From: an uncultured bacterium
GTDB taxonomy: Bacteria; Cyanobacteriota; Vampirovibrionia; Gastranaerophilales; Gastranaerophilaceae
Assembly (NCBI GenBank): GCA_949300485.1
Contig: CASGEL010000002.1
Coordinates: forward strand, 62,001-126,000
Reading direction: 5' to 3'
Length of the DNA: 64,000 nucleotides
Within the stretch, counting starts at the first letter, position 1, and every line of letters begins with the position of its first letter. Shown here piece after piece: positions 16,101-24,714 of this stretch. The notes under the pieces were generated by a model. It was given only the letters and a program-made list of their open reading frames with translations, made no database searches and was not told the DNA's origin. The position numbers and the translations under genes are program-made.

Positions 16101-17130
16101 TTGGACTCATATTAAGCCATTCAGGTGATGACACATCAATATTATCATCATTAAGAACAACACCAATTAATTTACCGACATATTGTTCTCGGATTTCATT
16201 TCTTACATTTTCATCTTTACTCAATATGGTTGAAATAGGTTTATTTGAAGTTTCTAGAGCATCCAACATTATCGCAGTCATTTGAAGTTTTTTATATTTC
16301 ATAACTTCAATGGCTTCTTCTTTTGTTTGATTTTTTCCCGGTTTAATATCCCAATTTCCCCACTCAGGGTCTAAAATTTTACCTATTTTTTCATAAAGTT
16401 CTAGTCTGACTTGTTGCTTTACTTTATCATCCATTGTTTGGTAATTAGGTATCATTTCAGCGGCAAGTGCATCTGCTCTTGCATCCATCTTTTCCATAGG
16501 AGATTTTTTTTGCCATTCGTCACTTTTTATAACATCTTTACTTATAAGATTATCTATTTTATCCCCGTATTTTTCAATATATTTTTCTAGTTCTGTGTTT
16601 GACACAGTATTTGAAGGTTTTGTTTTTGAAACCTTATTGTTTTGCTTATTATTTGCTTCTATATATTTAAGAATAACCTGTTCTTCTTCTGTTAAATCCT
16701 CTGCTTTTTTGGTTTTTATATGCATTAAAATTTCATCTATATCATTTTTGCCTATAGATGCAGCGTATTTCTCCAGAATTTGTTCTTCTTCACTCAGATT
16801 TTCTGATGTTGAAACTTGGTCTGAATCTTCATTACCAATAGCTTTTTCCTGTTCCAGTGTTGTTTTTACAGCGTTTAATGTTTTAATCAGTTCTTTTTCA
16901 TCAATATTAGGAAATTGCTTTTTTAATGTTTCTAACTGTTGTTCATAAGATAATTTCTGAAACTCTTCATCTTTAATAGTTTCAGTTAGCGGATCTGATT
17001 TTTTCGTATTTTTAAAAGAAATGGCTTTAGATGTAGATTCTGTAGCTGTTGAAGCTGAAGTACTACCTGTTGTCGGGGTACTTTGTATTGATTGTTGTTT
17101 GTTTATATCGAATCTATTATCTAAAGTCAT
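13192..17130 (-). CDS. Very long low-complexity orphan protein
   Basis: This 1312-residue protein has no signal peptide or membrane helix. Residues 1-45 are S/T/Q-rich and contain AISFKN (36-41). Residues 50-640 are charged and helical with an internal duplication: DEWQKKSPMEKMDARAD (204-220) matches PEWLNMSPIEQTNRIAD (336-352), each followed by P-x-Y and a helix. LSEEEQ and LTEEEQ mark another short repeat near 112-152. Residues 640-780 are helical, 780-910 are S/T/A/Q-rich, and 920-1160 are helical with HEAT-like helix pairs. The tail is N/Q/S-rich and ends MKRRGPFYFNA. A scaffold or exported filamentous protein is possible. Function is unknown. Confidence 0.75.
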   Translation of the reverse strand: MTLDNRFDINKQQSIQSTPTTGSTSASTATESTSKAISFKNTKKSDPLTETIKDEEFQKLSYEQQLETLKKQFPNIDEKELIKTLNAVKTTLEQEKAIGNEDSDQVSTSENLSEEEQILEKYAASIGKNDIDEILMHIKTKKAEDLTEEEQVILKYIEANNKQNNKVSKTKPSNTVSNTELEKYIEKYGDKIDNLISKDVIKSDEWQKKSPMEKMDARADALAAEMIPNYQTMDDKVKQQVRLELYEKIGKILDPEWGNWDIKPGKNQTKEEAIEVMKYKKLQMTAIMLDALETSNKPISTILSKDENVRNEIREQYVGKLIGVVLNDDNIDVSSPEWLNMSPIEQTNRIADSVLETLKPDYKNLSDDDKKIHREKFIDSFAKEYIKDWDTLEDSKKANAMKGFSKMISAVKSSIASGEINSFEDFKKLDINSKLDIIKKYENANNITVELEEIILRKTMRNKGEKFSQQDILNTINEELQNKNLPEDKRIELLNLKKLKEEEIAIGGNTTEAHTINGSSTEHDIAEKYNGDIDKYLEDVAKDFDLENISDIKNNKKAIAYILDNCNDNTIREKICNKLGINLEDLNYSKPQLVRSLGESLVECNIKDLKRYKKISHNAGERSIVERAIDRTPVHFKEHNDRKELGEFDTNLGYGEAVAKSWNNREYVTQEEAIALGRDLNMSENVSNAAKSQFTKAFIETAAQNGVEEQLYFGRELSKIDNAAVTEGLAAASNSVDEQYRSQYNSYVETAMQNYPPEQQANIRSAMKTGEISQETLSQTTPPSGNNAEKTSSSSNTDSVQSSNTNSTTGNINQNAGNIQEVAATSGRTSASNATASAYTNIAAQTQNFTSQLKQQTVTEPTYSTAAATDTSAATKSSYAQDNSRIQSEDNFTTEALQAKKDAVAENIQNYQNKVEESIQGQTTNVSEEDLQYIDNIVQNNTNLSDSEEEKIRQIFAKAGTDVNVIYSIIINKYGSQAQDKFLEVLASNGSSDNIRSFVNSMKNDPSVIKKLYAYCSNQKLRSELLNMLPISDIISMISAGQIKISDLGTNNYKRVIAELKLSDPEKLNELFGEFESDINNKIASGYSLNNSDRQQLRDYLVNNIDSLSNTRFARYLQYLPIDTREELVALKNSPNKTAQSDEPQVQDQNASRYSADAATENKTVASEPSSAVQNSNSNKIKENGNKQDNTIAQQKTQPIFENHEMTKVLNDGTKVKRKESFGAVSDNTDMYEGYEEISQVSENPSMADPVLTPGSYEWQVKYNRQMAYQPPVTQPTNMPLEDDGILLGSNKVSPRLQIDKMKRRGPFYFNA

Positions 17131-17224
17131 ATTTGTATCTCTTATTTCTCTTTATAAACTGATAAAAACATGATTTTTAGTGTATTTTCACAGTGTTTAA
17201 AAATTTTTACAAATTTTAATATCT

Positions 17225-18013
17225 TTATCTGTTGTTTATAGGACGTTCAATTTTTGTCGCCATAAGATTTGGTGTTGACACGTGTACATAACTATCAATA
17301 ATGCCTTTACTTGCTTTTAAATCCATGTCGCCAAGAATTAAGCCTAATATCCTATTAGCAATTTCATCAGGTAAGCGAATTTCACTTGTTTTAAATCTAA
17401 TATTCTCACCGTTAGAATCACAAATTTTTTCTTTTACGACAGCTCCCACAAAGTTTTTATTTATGTCATCACTTACTTTGTGATATCTAAATTGCATCAT
17501 CATTGGCGGTGAATTTAATTCAGAATCAAAAGGGCCTTTTATAAGTTCAAAATCTTCAGGTACAAAATGTATTGTTGTAACCAGATTTTTATTTAGACTT
17601 CTTGCCGGATTAGAAAAATACATAGTATAATTTTTCCCGTTTATTCTAAAATTTTCTTTGTATTGTATATACCTAGGGTTTAAGGCTCTTGGCATGTTTG
17701 AATTTTGAGCATAATCAGATTGGGTTATTTGATATGTATTTTCAAGTGCCTCAGGGTCATCTAGGTTTGCTTGTTCAAATACTTCTGTCATATTCATATC
17801 ACTTGCAGGCATGATTGTTACGGGTTGTTTACCGTTTAGCATCCCCGGTGTCATTGCCATCAAGACGACTACTGGTACTGTTGCTAAATTGCTTGCTCGT
17901 CTTGGTTTTTGTTGGGCATCTTCGCAATCTTCATATCTTTTTCTTCCAGCAAAATTAATCGTGCTGTTATAATTCTGTCTAACGTTAATTCCGTTAATAG
18001 GTGCAATTGCCAT
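17225..18013 (-). CDS. Orphan protein with INFAG motif
   Basis: This 262-residue protein starts MAIAPINGINVRQNYNS and carries the motif INFAGRKR at 19-26. A short hydrophobic stretch follows (NLATVPVVVLMAMTPG, about 42-57) and may be an internal membrane or signal-anchor segment, though it lacks a basic flank typical of Sec signals. The rest looks globular and beta-rich with no family match. A good RBS (GGAG) precedes the ATG. It sits between the 1312-residue protein and the FliK-like protein on the same strand, so the three may be related in function. Confidence 0.7.
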   Translation of the reverse strand: MAIAPINGINVRQNYNSTINFAGRKRYEDCEDAQQKPRRASNLATVPVVVLMAMTPGMLNGKQPVTIMPASDMNMTEVFEQANLDDPEALENTYQITQSDYAQNSNMPRALNPRYIQYKENFRINGKNYTMYFSNPARSLNKNLVTTIHFVPEDFELIKGPFDSELNSPPMMMQFRYHKVSDDINKNFVGAVVKEKICDSNGENIRFKTSEIRLPDEIANRILGLILGDMDLKASKGIIDSYVHVSTPNLMATKIERPINNR

Positions 18014-18113
18014 ACTAACACTCCTTTTTTGTATTCAATTTTATTTGGATTAACCCCTTAATCCATTAACACTAACTCTTTTTCAACTACGATTATAGCA
18101 GTTGTTTCGGGTT

Positions 18114-18147
18114 TTGTAAAGATATGTTTAATAACATTTCTTTACAA
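18114..18147. promoter_or_regulatory. Long interrupted dyad, possible operator
   Basis: TTGTAAAGA (18114-18122) pairs with TCTTTACAA (18139-18147), and inside it ATGTT pairs with AACAT around TAAT, with one T-T mismatch between the two stems. There is no T-run on either strand, so it is not a normal terminator. It lies between the FliK-like gene and the next minus-strand gene. A related half-site (ATATCTTTACAAA) occurs upstream of the gene pair near 24640. Confidence 0.4.
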
Positions 18148-18216
18148 TAATTATTTCTGCTTAAAACCGTAAAAATCTAAAATTTTGCTATTATGTAAAA
18201 AAATGTTTTACATTAG

Positions 18217-19365
18217 TTAAAACTTATCGGTATGAGAAACTATACCAAGGGTTTTATTATTATCAATGTCTATTGTATGTTTAATTATTGTATGCGCCAT
18301 CAGTAGCAAATATGGATTAATCTCTGTTGTTTGTGACATATTTATACTTGCAGATTGCTTTGCTTCAGTTTTAGATTTTATATTATTATTTGTTTCGAAT
18401 GATAGAACAGAATCCATGGCATAGAATTTTTGTTCTCCATCTATTCTATGCTTGAGTTCATCTTTAGGGAAATTTTCCTGACACTCTATTTGGACTTGCA
18501 CGGAATTAGAGGTTTCAAGTATCAAGGTTGCTCTGACAATACTATAATTGATGGTGCTGATTGTTATAACAAGAATGCTGTCGCTTTCTTCTTTATCTTC
18601 GCTTTTTGGCTGAATTTCAAGGTCAAAACCCACCCCATCCTCCAATGGAAGCCAGGGCAGATAAAGCATTAAAAGAAGTTTCAATGTTTTTTGCGGATTA
18701 TTTTCTGCAGCTATTGAAATACTTGCATTAATCAATTTTGCCATTTCTTTCATCTGAGAAAGATCCGTTATCCCAGATTTTGAAGCTTCTGTCATAGACA
18801 TAATGAGTTTTGTCAATGCTTCTTTACCGTTCTTTTGCAGCAAAATAGAAATATCTGAAAGATTAATCATTCCTCCGGAAAGTATCTCAAGTTTTTTTAG
18901 CGAGGTTTGAAGTTGATTTACTAATTGCAGATTAATCATTTCATCAGCCATAGTTGTAGTTAAGCCCTGTAATTGAGCTAAAATCTGTGCTTGAAGCTGT
19001 GAAAGTGTATTTCTTTGTGCTGCAATCTGATTGGCAAATAACTGATTAAACTGAGCTTGTGTTAAACCTCGCTGAAGCATATAAATAAATTCATTCACAT
19101 TTTTTGGTAATTGTAAAACCTCCTTTGCATAAACGGCTCTATCCATATTTTGCAGGGCATTTAACTGAAGATTTTGTGCATTCTGAGCTGCCTGAACAAC
19201 AGGAACCGGTTGCGCAGTACTTTGAGTTTGCGAGGCAAGATTTTGTAATGCAGAACTTGTTTGAGATTGGGCTACAGTATTTACCGAACCTCTTGCAGAA
19301 AGGGTTTGCTGAGGATAATTGTTGCCAAAGCTATTTAAAAATCGTTTTAAATCTATACCTGACAT
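18217..19365 (-). CDS. FliK-like (hook-length control type) protein
   Basis: This 382-residue protein has a Q/A/S-rich disordered N-terminus (1-85) without a signal peptide. A helical middle follows (Gln/Leu-rich, 90-215). The C-terminal domain (about 220-300) begins LLLMLYLPWLPLEDGVGFDLEI and alternates hydrophobic strands (ILVITISTINYSIVRATLIL, VQVQIECQENF), resembling the FliK C-terminal domain that talks to FlhB. FliK proteins are exported and act as rulers that switch substrate specificity of the flagellar export gate. An flhB gene is present at 45326. The assignment rests on layout and local pattern only; another exported helical protein is possible. Confidence 0.45.
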   Translation of the reverse strand: MSGIDLKRFLNSFGNNYPQQTLSARGSVNTVAQSQTSSALQNLASQTQSTAQPVPVVQAAQNAQNLQLNALQNMDRAVYAKEVLQLPKNVNEFIYMLQRGLTQAQFNQLFANQIAAQRNTLSQLQAQILAQLQGLTTTMADEMINLQLVNQLQTSLKKLEILSGGMINLSDISILLQKNGKEALTKLIMSMTEASKSGITDLSQMKEMAKLINASISIAAENNPQKTLKLLLMLYLPWLPLEDGVGFDLEIQPKSEDKEESDSILVITISTINYSIVRATLILETSNSVQVQIECQENFPKDELKHRIDGEQKFYAMDSVLSFETNNNIKSKTEAKQSASINMSQTTEINPYLLLMAHTIIKHTIDIDNNKTLGIVSHTDKF

Positions 19366-19397
19366 ACAATTAATTTAACTGATTTTTCTGTAAAAGT

Positions 19398-20375
19398 CTA
19401 GTTTTCCATAGGCAGATAAGACTGAGGGTAGCTGTAATCTTCCATAAAACCAAGATTTTTGTATAACCTTAAAGCCTGAAGATTATCTGTTTCAGTCGTT
19501 GTATTAATTTCAGACAAAGGACTGTTATACTGTTGTATTGCCTGTAATAAGAAATCCATGGAATGTTTAAGCATAATTGTAGATAACCCCTTGCCTTGGT
19601 GATCTTGTTTTATTCCGACAAGAGGAATATTTACAATAGACCCGCCGGTAAGATTCATAAAAGCAAAACCGACAGCTTCTCCTTTATACAGAAGTACACT
19701 TGTTGAATTTGGCATAAACTCTGCGTAAATATCTTTTACAATTTTATTTATGATATCTCTTGTCCCTTCAATGGTTTTAAATCTTGGATCAAACAGGGCA
19801 TCTGAGCTGTCGTTAAATGATTCCTGAATTACTTCAACTGCATCTTCAAAATATTTGCTGTTCCAGGATACAACCTCATAATCTTCAGGAAGTTTGACTA
19901 CTCTAGCATGTTCAAAAATTTCTCTGGATTCTTCAGAATTAAATTTAAATCTCAAAACTTCAATTCCGACAAATTTAAATCCCAATTTTGCGATGGTGCT
20001 GATTAGGGATTTTTGTTCACCCAGCATTGGATAACATACTATTTTTTCTTTTCTTAGAGATTTGGTTACATCCAAAAATTTTTCCAGTAATTCATGAGCC
20101 TGTTCGTTAAAATTTTCTTTTGTTATGCTGTGGATGATATTCAGCTCAATAGCCTCAGATATTGCAGTAGTATACACCAAAAAAGCTTCAGGTTCTTCTT
20201 CATTGTATAATACAATACATTTTATCAGATCTTTATCTATTGCATCTAAAAATCCGTCATAATCTAAAGGTTCAAGTTCAAAATTATATTCAGATGCAGC
20301 TTTAGCTCGAAAATCTTCATATAAGCTTTCAAAATTTCCATAGTCATGTGCAGTTAAAATTTTTGTATTATACAT
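19398..20375 (-). CDS. Tandem GNAT-type N-acetyltransferase
   Basis: This 325-residue protein has two GNAT-like halves. The C-terminal half (about 165-320) has the acetyl-CoA loop VGIKQDHQGKGLSTIML (QxxGKGL) and LRLYKNLGFM, the usual motif-B end. The N-terminal half (1-150) ends in IAKLGFKFVGIE, a degenerate counterpart. The substrate is unknown. It lies 13 bases after ribBA on the same strand and is probably cotranscribed with the riboflavin genes, which does not by itself indicate a flavin substrate. Confidence 0.8.
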   Translation of the reverse strand: MYNTKILTAHDYGNFESLYEDFRAKAASEYNFELEPLDYDGFLDAIDKDLIKCIVLYNEEEPEAFLVYTTAISEAIELNIIHSITKENFNEQAHELLEKFLDVTKSLRKEKIVCYPMLGEQKSLISTIAKLGFKFVGIEVLRFKFNSEESREIFEHARVVKLPEDYEVVSWNSKYFEDAVEVIQESFNDSSDALFDPRFKTIEGTRDIINKIVKDIYAEFMPNSTSVLLYKGEAVGFAFMNLTGGSIVNIPLVGIKQDHQGKGLSTIMLKHSMDFLLQAIQQYNSPLSEINTTTETDNLQALRLYKNLGFMEDYSYPQSYLPMEN

Positions 20376-20388
20376 TAAATGTACTCCT

Positions 20389-21603
20389 TTATAAGTAATG
20401 GTGCATTTTTTCTTTTTTAGTATCTATATATCTTTTGTTGTAAGGTGTTATCTCTGATGGAACTTTAATTATATCATTAATATTAAGTCCGTATCCTTCC
20501 AATCCTATTATTTTTTTAGGGTTATTCGTAATTAGATTAAATGTTGTATAGCCAAGATCTACAAGAATTTGTGCTCCAGTTCCGTAATCTCTGAGATCAG
20601 ATTTAAAACCTAACGAAATATTTGCCTCTATTGTATCTTGTCCTTGTTCTTGCAATTTATATGCTTTTATTTTGTTACACAATCCTATTCCTCTGCCTTC
20701 ATGATCTGTTAAATAGACAACTGCACCTTTTCCATATTCGTTAATATATTTCAGTGCATTATGAAGTTGAGAATTACAATCACATTTCAAGCTATGGAAA
20801 ACATCTCCTGTTAAACACATACTGTGTACTCTTACGGCAGGAATTTTATCAGAACCATCATCTTTAACAAGGGCAACATGCTCTGTCCCGTTAATTTGAT
20901 TTTTAAAAGCATATAAAGTAAACTCACCATATGGAGTTGGTAATGTAGTTTCAGCTTCACGAGTCACAAGTTTTTCTGATTTAAGCCTGTAGGCAATAAG
21001 TTCAGCTACAGAGATAAATTTAATTCCATGTTCATCTGCAAACTGCCTTAAGTAATCTCTTCTTGCCATATGTCCGTCAGGCGCCATAACTTCACACATA
21101 ACACCTGCCGGTCTATGACCGCACAATTTTGCAAGATCAACAACAGCTTCCGTATGCCCGGTTCTTTCCAGAACTCCGCCTTTTCTAGCTACACAAGGGA
21201 ACAAATGACCAGGACGTCTTAGATCTGACGGTTGAGCATCCCGAGCTATGGCAACTTCTACTGTTTTTGCTCTGTCAAAAGCTGAAATTCCTGTTGTAAC
21301 GCCATATTTTTCAGCCGCATCAATACTTACAGTAAAAGCTGTTTTCATCCCCTCGTTATTCTGTTCTACCATTTGCGGTAAATCAAGCTGCTTTGCTATT
21401 TCATCGGATATAGCAAGACAAATAAGTCCTTTTACTTCAGAAGCCAAAAAATTAATTTTTTCAGGAGTTACTTTTTCCGCAGAAATTATTACATCCCCTT
21501 CATTTTCTCGGTCTTCATCATCTGCCACTATTATTGGAATCCCTGCTTTAAAGTCTTCCATTGCAGATTCTATACTATCAAATTTGAATTTTTTATCTTT
21601 CAT
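20389..21603 (-). CDS. ribBA: Bifunctional DHBP synthase / GTP cyclohydrolase II
   Basis: This 404-residue enzyme runs both entry reactions of riboflavin synthesis. Residues 1-205 are the DHBP synthase (RibB) part with DDEDRENEGD and HTEAVVDLAKL, converting ribulose 5-phosphate. Residues 206-404 are the GTP cyclohydrolase II (RibA) part with zinc ligands in GDVFHSLKCDC and the active-site motif DHEGRGIGL. Its ATG overlaps the last base of ribE, indicating translational coupling. ribD and ribH are not in the window. No FMN riboswitch was seen upstream. Confidence 0.96.
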   Translation of the reverse strand: MKDKKFKFDSIESAMEDFKAGIPIIVADDEDRENEGDVIISAEKVTPEKINFLASEVKGLICLAISDEIAKQLDLPQMVEQNNEGMKTAFTVSIDAAEKYGVTTGISAFDRAKTVEVAIARDAQPSDLRRPGHLFPCVARKGGVLERTGHTEAVVDLAKLCGHRPAGVMCEVMAPDGHMARRDYLRQFADEHGIKFISVAELIAYRLKSEKLVTREAETTLPTPYGEFTLYAFKNQINGTEHVALVKDDGSDKIPAVRVHSMCLTGDVFHSLKCDCNSQLHNALKYINEYGKGAVVYLTDHEGRGIGLCNKIKAYKLQEQGQDTIEANISLGFKSDLRDYGTGAQILVDLGYTTFNLITNNPKKIIGLEGYGLNINDIIKVPSEITPYNKRYIDTKKEKMHHYL

Positions 21604-22244
21604 TACACAAATCCGTTCTCTTCTAAAAATTTCATACTTATACTGTTACTATTATCTTTCGCAGATAAAAATTTTTCAACATATTTACCTAAAATATCGG
21701 TTTCAATATTTACATAATCTCCCGACTTCAAATATTTTAAATTTGTATTATCAAAAGTTTGCGGAATAATAGCGGCAGTTATAATATTCCCGCTTACTTG
21801 GGCAACAGTAAGACTTATGCCATTGATTGTTATTGAACCTTTATAAACAACGTATTTTGATTGTTGAACAGGAATTTCAAATGAAAGATTATGAAATTCA
21901 GACAACTTTTCTACAGATATAAATTTACCTTTGCAATCGACATGGCCTGAAACAATATGCCCACCGAGTCTGGAGTTTAGTGTTAAAGCCCGCTCCAGAT
22001 TGACAATATCACCTGATTTCATCTTATCAAATGTTGTGATATTAAGGGTTTCATCACTCACATCTGCACAAAATGAGTCTTCAGACAATTGAGTAATTGT
22101 CTGACAAGCACCATTGATTGAAATACTGTCGCCTATTTTAGAACCTTCTAAAACTGTAGAACATTGTATTTGAATTTCTGCACCGTTAGTTTTTTTAGAA
22201 AATGATTTTACAATACCGGTTTCTTCAATTATTCCTGTAAACAT
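21603..22244 (-). CDS. ribE: Riboflavin synthase alpha subunit
   Basis: This 213-residue enzyme dismutates two 6,7-dimethyl-8-ribityllumazines to riboflavin. It has the expected two lumazine-binding barrels. The N-terminal one starts MFTGIIEETG and has SINGACQT and GGHIVSGHVD. The second has SITINGISLTVA and FDNTNL. Length is normal. Overlap with the ribBA start makes a ribE-ribBA-GNAT unit. No RFN element precedes it in the 110 bases before the gene. Confidence 0.96.
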   Translation of the reverse strand: MFTGIIEETGIVKSFSKKTNGAEIQIQCSTVLEGSKIGDSISINGACQTITQLSEDSFCADVSDETLNITTFDKMKSGDIVNLERALTLNSRLGGHIVSGHVDCKGKFISVEKLSEFHNLSFEIPVQQSKYVVYKGSITINGISLTVAQVSGNIITAAIIPQTFDNTNLKYLKSGDYVNIETDILGKYVEKFLSAKDNSNSISMKFLEENGFV

Positions 22245-22311
22245 ACTATTAGCTTAGCATATTTTAACTTTCTTTGAAAGATTATTAGTTAAAGATTTAC
22301 ATTCTGTCTTA

Positions 22312-22348
22312 ATAAAAAAGCGGAATTTATAATTCCGCTTTTTATTAT
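22312..22348 (-). terminator. Terminator after PBP1A
   Basis: AAAAAGCGGAATT pairs with AATTCCGCTTTTT around TAT (22315-22343). It lies just beyond the PBP stop codon on the minus strand and is followed by T-rich sequence. Being symmetric, it also isolates the ribE transcript upstream region. Confidence 0.85.
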
Positions 22349-22355
22349 CTTAAAA

Positions 22356-24539
22356 TTATCTTAAACTTTCCGGAACAGCCATCGGAATAGGTGCCGTCGT
22401 CTTTTCCTGAGATTTAGGAACCGGTGCTCCCTGCGGTTTTGACGATTTTTGTTCTGTTGTCATATTGTTATTTGAATTTGATGATGTTTGTCCAGATGGT
22501 TGTTGAGAGACCTCCGAATTATTTTCATTATTTTGATTTTGTCCGGTAGCCTGTTGATCTGTTGGATCCGAAGCTTCTTTATTTTCATTAGAAGGATTTT
22601 CATCATCACCTATTACCTTTGCCTTACTAAAGGATGCATGATAATTTTCTAATTCAATAACCGGATATTCAAAATCATTTGCACCTAAATCTTTAGTTGC
22701 AACAGTCATAACATCCTTCCAAATTCTTGCGGGAACTGTGCCTCCGTATAATCCGGGAACTTTTTTGTTATTGTCATCCCCAACCCAAACGCCAGTAACA
22801 AGATCCGGCGTGTAACCTACGAAATAAGCATCTCTTGAATCATCTGTTGTACCTGTTTTACCGGCAGCAGGTTTGCCGATATTTGCAGATGTACCTGTTC
22901 CTGAAAGAATTACCGTTTTTAACATTGCAGTAATTTCAGCTGCAGTTTTAAGACTTATTTGGTGTGAAGATTTAGTTTTTCCTGCTCGGTATAAAACTCT
23001 TCCCCTTGAGTCTTCTATTCTTTCTATAGCATAAGGCTGAACAACGTATCCCCCGTTAGCAAAAGCACCATACGCTCTTACAAACTCAAACAATTTAACT
23101 CCGTTTGAACCAAGAGAAATTGTATAATCATATTCAAGAGGAGTTGTTATACCAAGAACTCGTGCAATTTGGATAACAGAACGGATTCCGACTTCTTGAA
23201 TTACTCTTGCGGCACAAACGTTTGAAGATATCATCAATGCTTTATATATTGGAATTTTACCCCTATATCTGTGACTGTAATTATGAGGTGACCAATTACC
23301 GATAGTTATTGGGCTATCGTCGATAATATCATTAGGAGAAATTCCTTTTTCCATAGCTGCAGCATAAACGATAGGTTTAAATGCAGATCCAGGGGGTCTG
23401 ATTGATTGAACCCTGTCATACTGACTTTCTCCATAATTTTTTCCACCGGCATACACTATAATTCTTCCGTCAATAGGACTAAAGGTAAATACCGCTGCTT
23501 GTTGCGACTTCTGATTAAGACCGAAATTTTTTAAATTCTTTAAAATAGATTCATTGGCTACAGCTTGAGCTTTTGAATCTATTGTAGTTATAACTTTATA
23601 GCCGCCATGAATAATATCTGTTTCCTCAAAGCCAAGTTTTTCCATTTCTTTTATTACATAATCACTGAAATACGGAGCTTTGTTGGTTGTATAAATTTGA
23701 GGAACAGAACTTAATTTAACCTCTGCTTTTATTGCATTGTTATATTCCTCATCCGTTATATATTTCATTGTCAGCATTCTTTTAAGAACCTGATTTCGCC
23801 TTTTTATAGCTAAATCTTTGCTGTTATAAGGATTATATACAGAAGGAGCCTGAGGCAAACCTGCAATCAATGCTAATTCAGGTAAAGTTAATTGGTTTAA
23901 TTTTTTATTGAAGTATATTTTTGATGCGGCAGAAACTCCGTATGCACCTGCACCTAAATATACATTATTCAAATACATTTCTAGAATTTGATCTTTTGAG
24001 ATAGTCTTTTCTATTCTTGCGGCAACTTCCAGTTCTTTAATTTTTCTGGTAAGAGTTCTCTCATTTGACAGGAATAAAATTCTTGCTAATTGCTGAGTGA
24101 TTGTACTTGCACCTTGCACCGCACGTCCGGCTATCACGTTTTGAACTGAAGATCTAATAATACCTACAATATCGTAACCGTTATGATGGTAGAAATTTTT
24201 ATCCTCAGTTGCAATTAAAGCTTCTTTTAATTCTTCCGGCACATCCTTTAGATCAACCCTGTCATAGGTATATGCAGTAAATGTTTTTATAACTTCACCA
24301 TCTTCAGAATAAAATTTTGTAACTATATTAGGTTTGTATTCTTCCAAATCAGGAATTGGCGGAAGTGATGATAAATATAGATTCAATGCAACAAAACCTG
24401 CAAGCACAAGGGCCGTTGAAATAAGAACAAACATTTTTAGATTGGCAAAAAATTTATTTTCTTTTTTTCTTGATATATTTTCTCGTGCAATATCTTTTGC
24501 TGCTCTTTGTCTTTTGTATCTTTCGTAAGAACTGGACAT
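22356..24539 (-). CDS. Class A penicillin-binding protein 1A
   Basis: This 727-residue bifunctional peptidoglycan synthase has a basic cytoplasmic head (1-33) and one membrane anchor (36-58). The GT51 glycosyltransferase follows with catalytic Glu112 in ATEDKNFYHH and the motif GASTITQQLARI. The transpeptidase has Ser385-x-x-Lys388 (GSAFKP), SSN (438-440) and KTGT (561-564). The C-terminal 90 residues are a Pro/Gln/Ser/Asn-rich tail, probably a disordered periplasmic extension. All catalytic motifs are intact. Of the precursor and flippase genes, alr, dapF and murJ are elsewhere in the window. Confidence 0.96.
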   Translation of the reverse strand: MSSSYERYKRQRAAKDIARENISRKKENKFFANLKMFVLISTALVLAGFVALNLYLSSLPPIPDLEEYKPNIVTKFYSEDGEVIKTFTAYTYDRVDLKDVPEELKEALIATEDKNFYHHNGYDIVGIIRSSVQNVIAGRAVQGASTITQQLARILFLSNERTLTRKIKELEVAARIEKTISKDQILEMYLNNVYLGAGAYGVSAASKIYFNKKLNQLTLPELALIAGLPQAPSVYNPYNSKDLAIKRRNQVLKRMLTMKYITDEEYNNAIKAEVKLSSVPQIYTTNKAPYFSDYVIKEMEKLGFEETDIIHGGYKVITTIDSKAQAVANESILKNLKNFGLNQKSQQAAVFTFSPIDGRIIVYAGGKNYGESQYDRVQSIRPPGSAFKPIVYAAAMEKGISPNDIIDDSPITIGNWSPHNYSHRYRGKIPIYKALMISSNVCAARVIQEVGIRSVIQIARVLGITTPLEYDYTISLGSNGVKLFEFVRAYGAFANGGYVVQPYAIERIEDSRGRVLYRAGKTKSSHQISLKTAAEITAMLKTVILSGTGTSANIGKPAAGKTGTTDDSRDAYFVGYTPDLVTGVWVGDDNNKKVPGLYGGTVPARIWKDVMTVATKDLGANDFEYPVIELENYHASFSKAKVIGDDENPSNENKEASDPTDQQATGQNQNNENNSEVSQQPSGQTSSNSNNNMTTEQKSSKPQGAPVPKSQEKTTAPIPMAVPESLR

Positions 24540-24714
24540 AAAGATTCTCTCCCTATCAATAAACTATTATATTATATCACTTCATAATATATATCAAGTT
24601 ATTAAGAATTTCGCCTGTTTTGGTTATGTATTTACAAATATCTTTACAAAGTCTTTAAAATAAAATTTGTTCAATGTATACTTAAACGGTTGACAAAAAA
24701 TGGAGAAGATAAAA

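Noticed and set aside
20376-22360. FMN riboswitch for the riboflavin genes
   Set aside because: No RFN-like conserved stems were found in the 110 bases before ribE.
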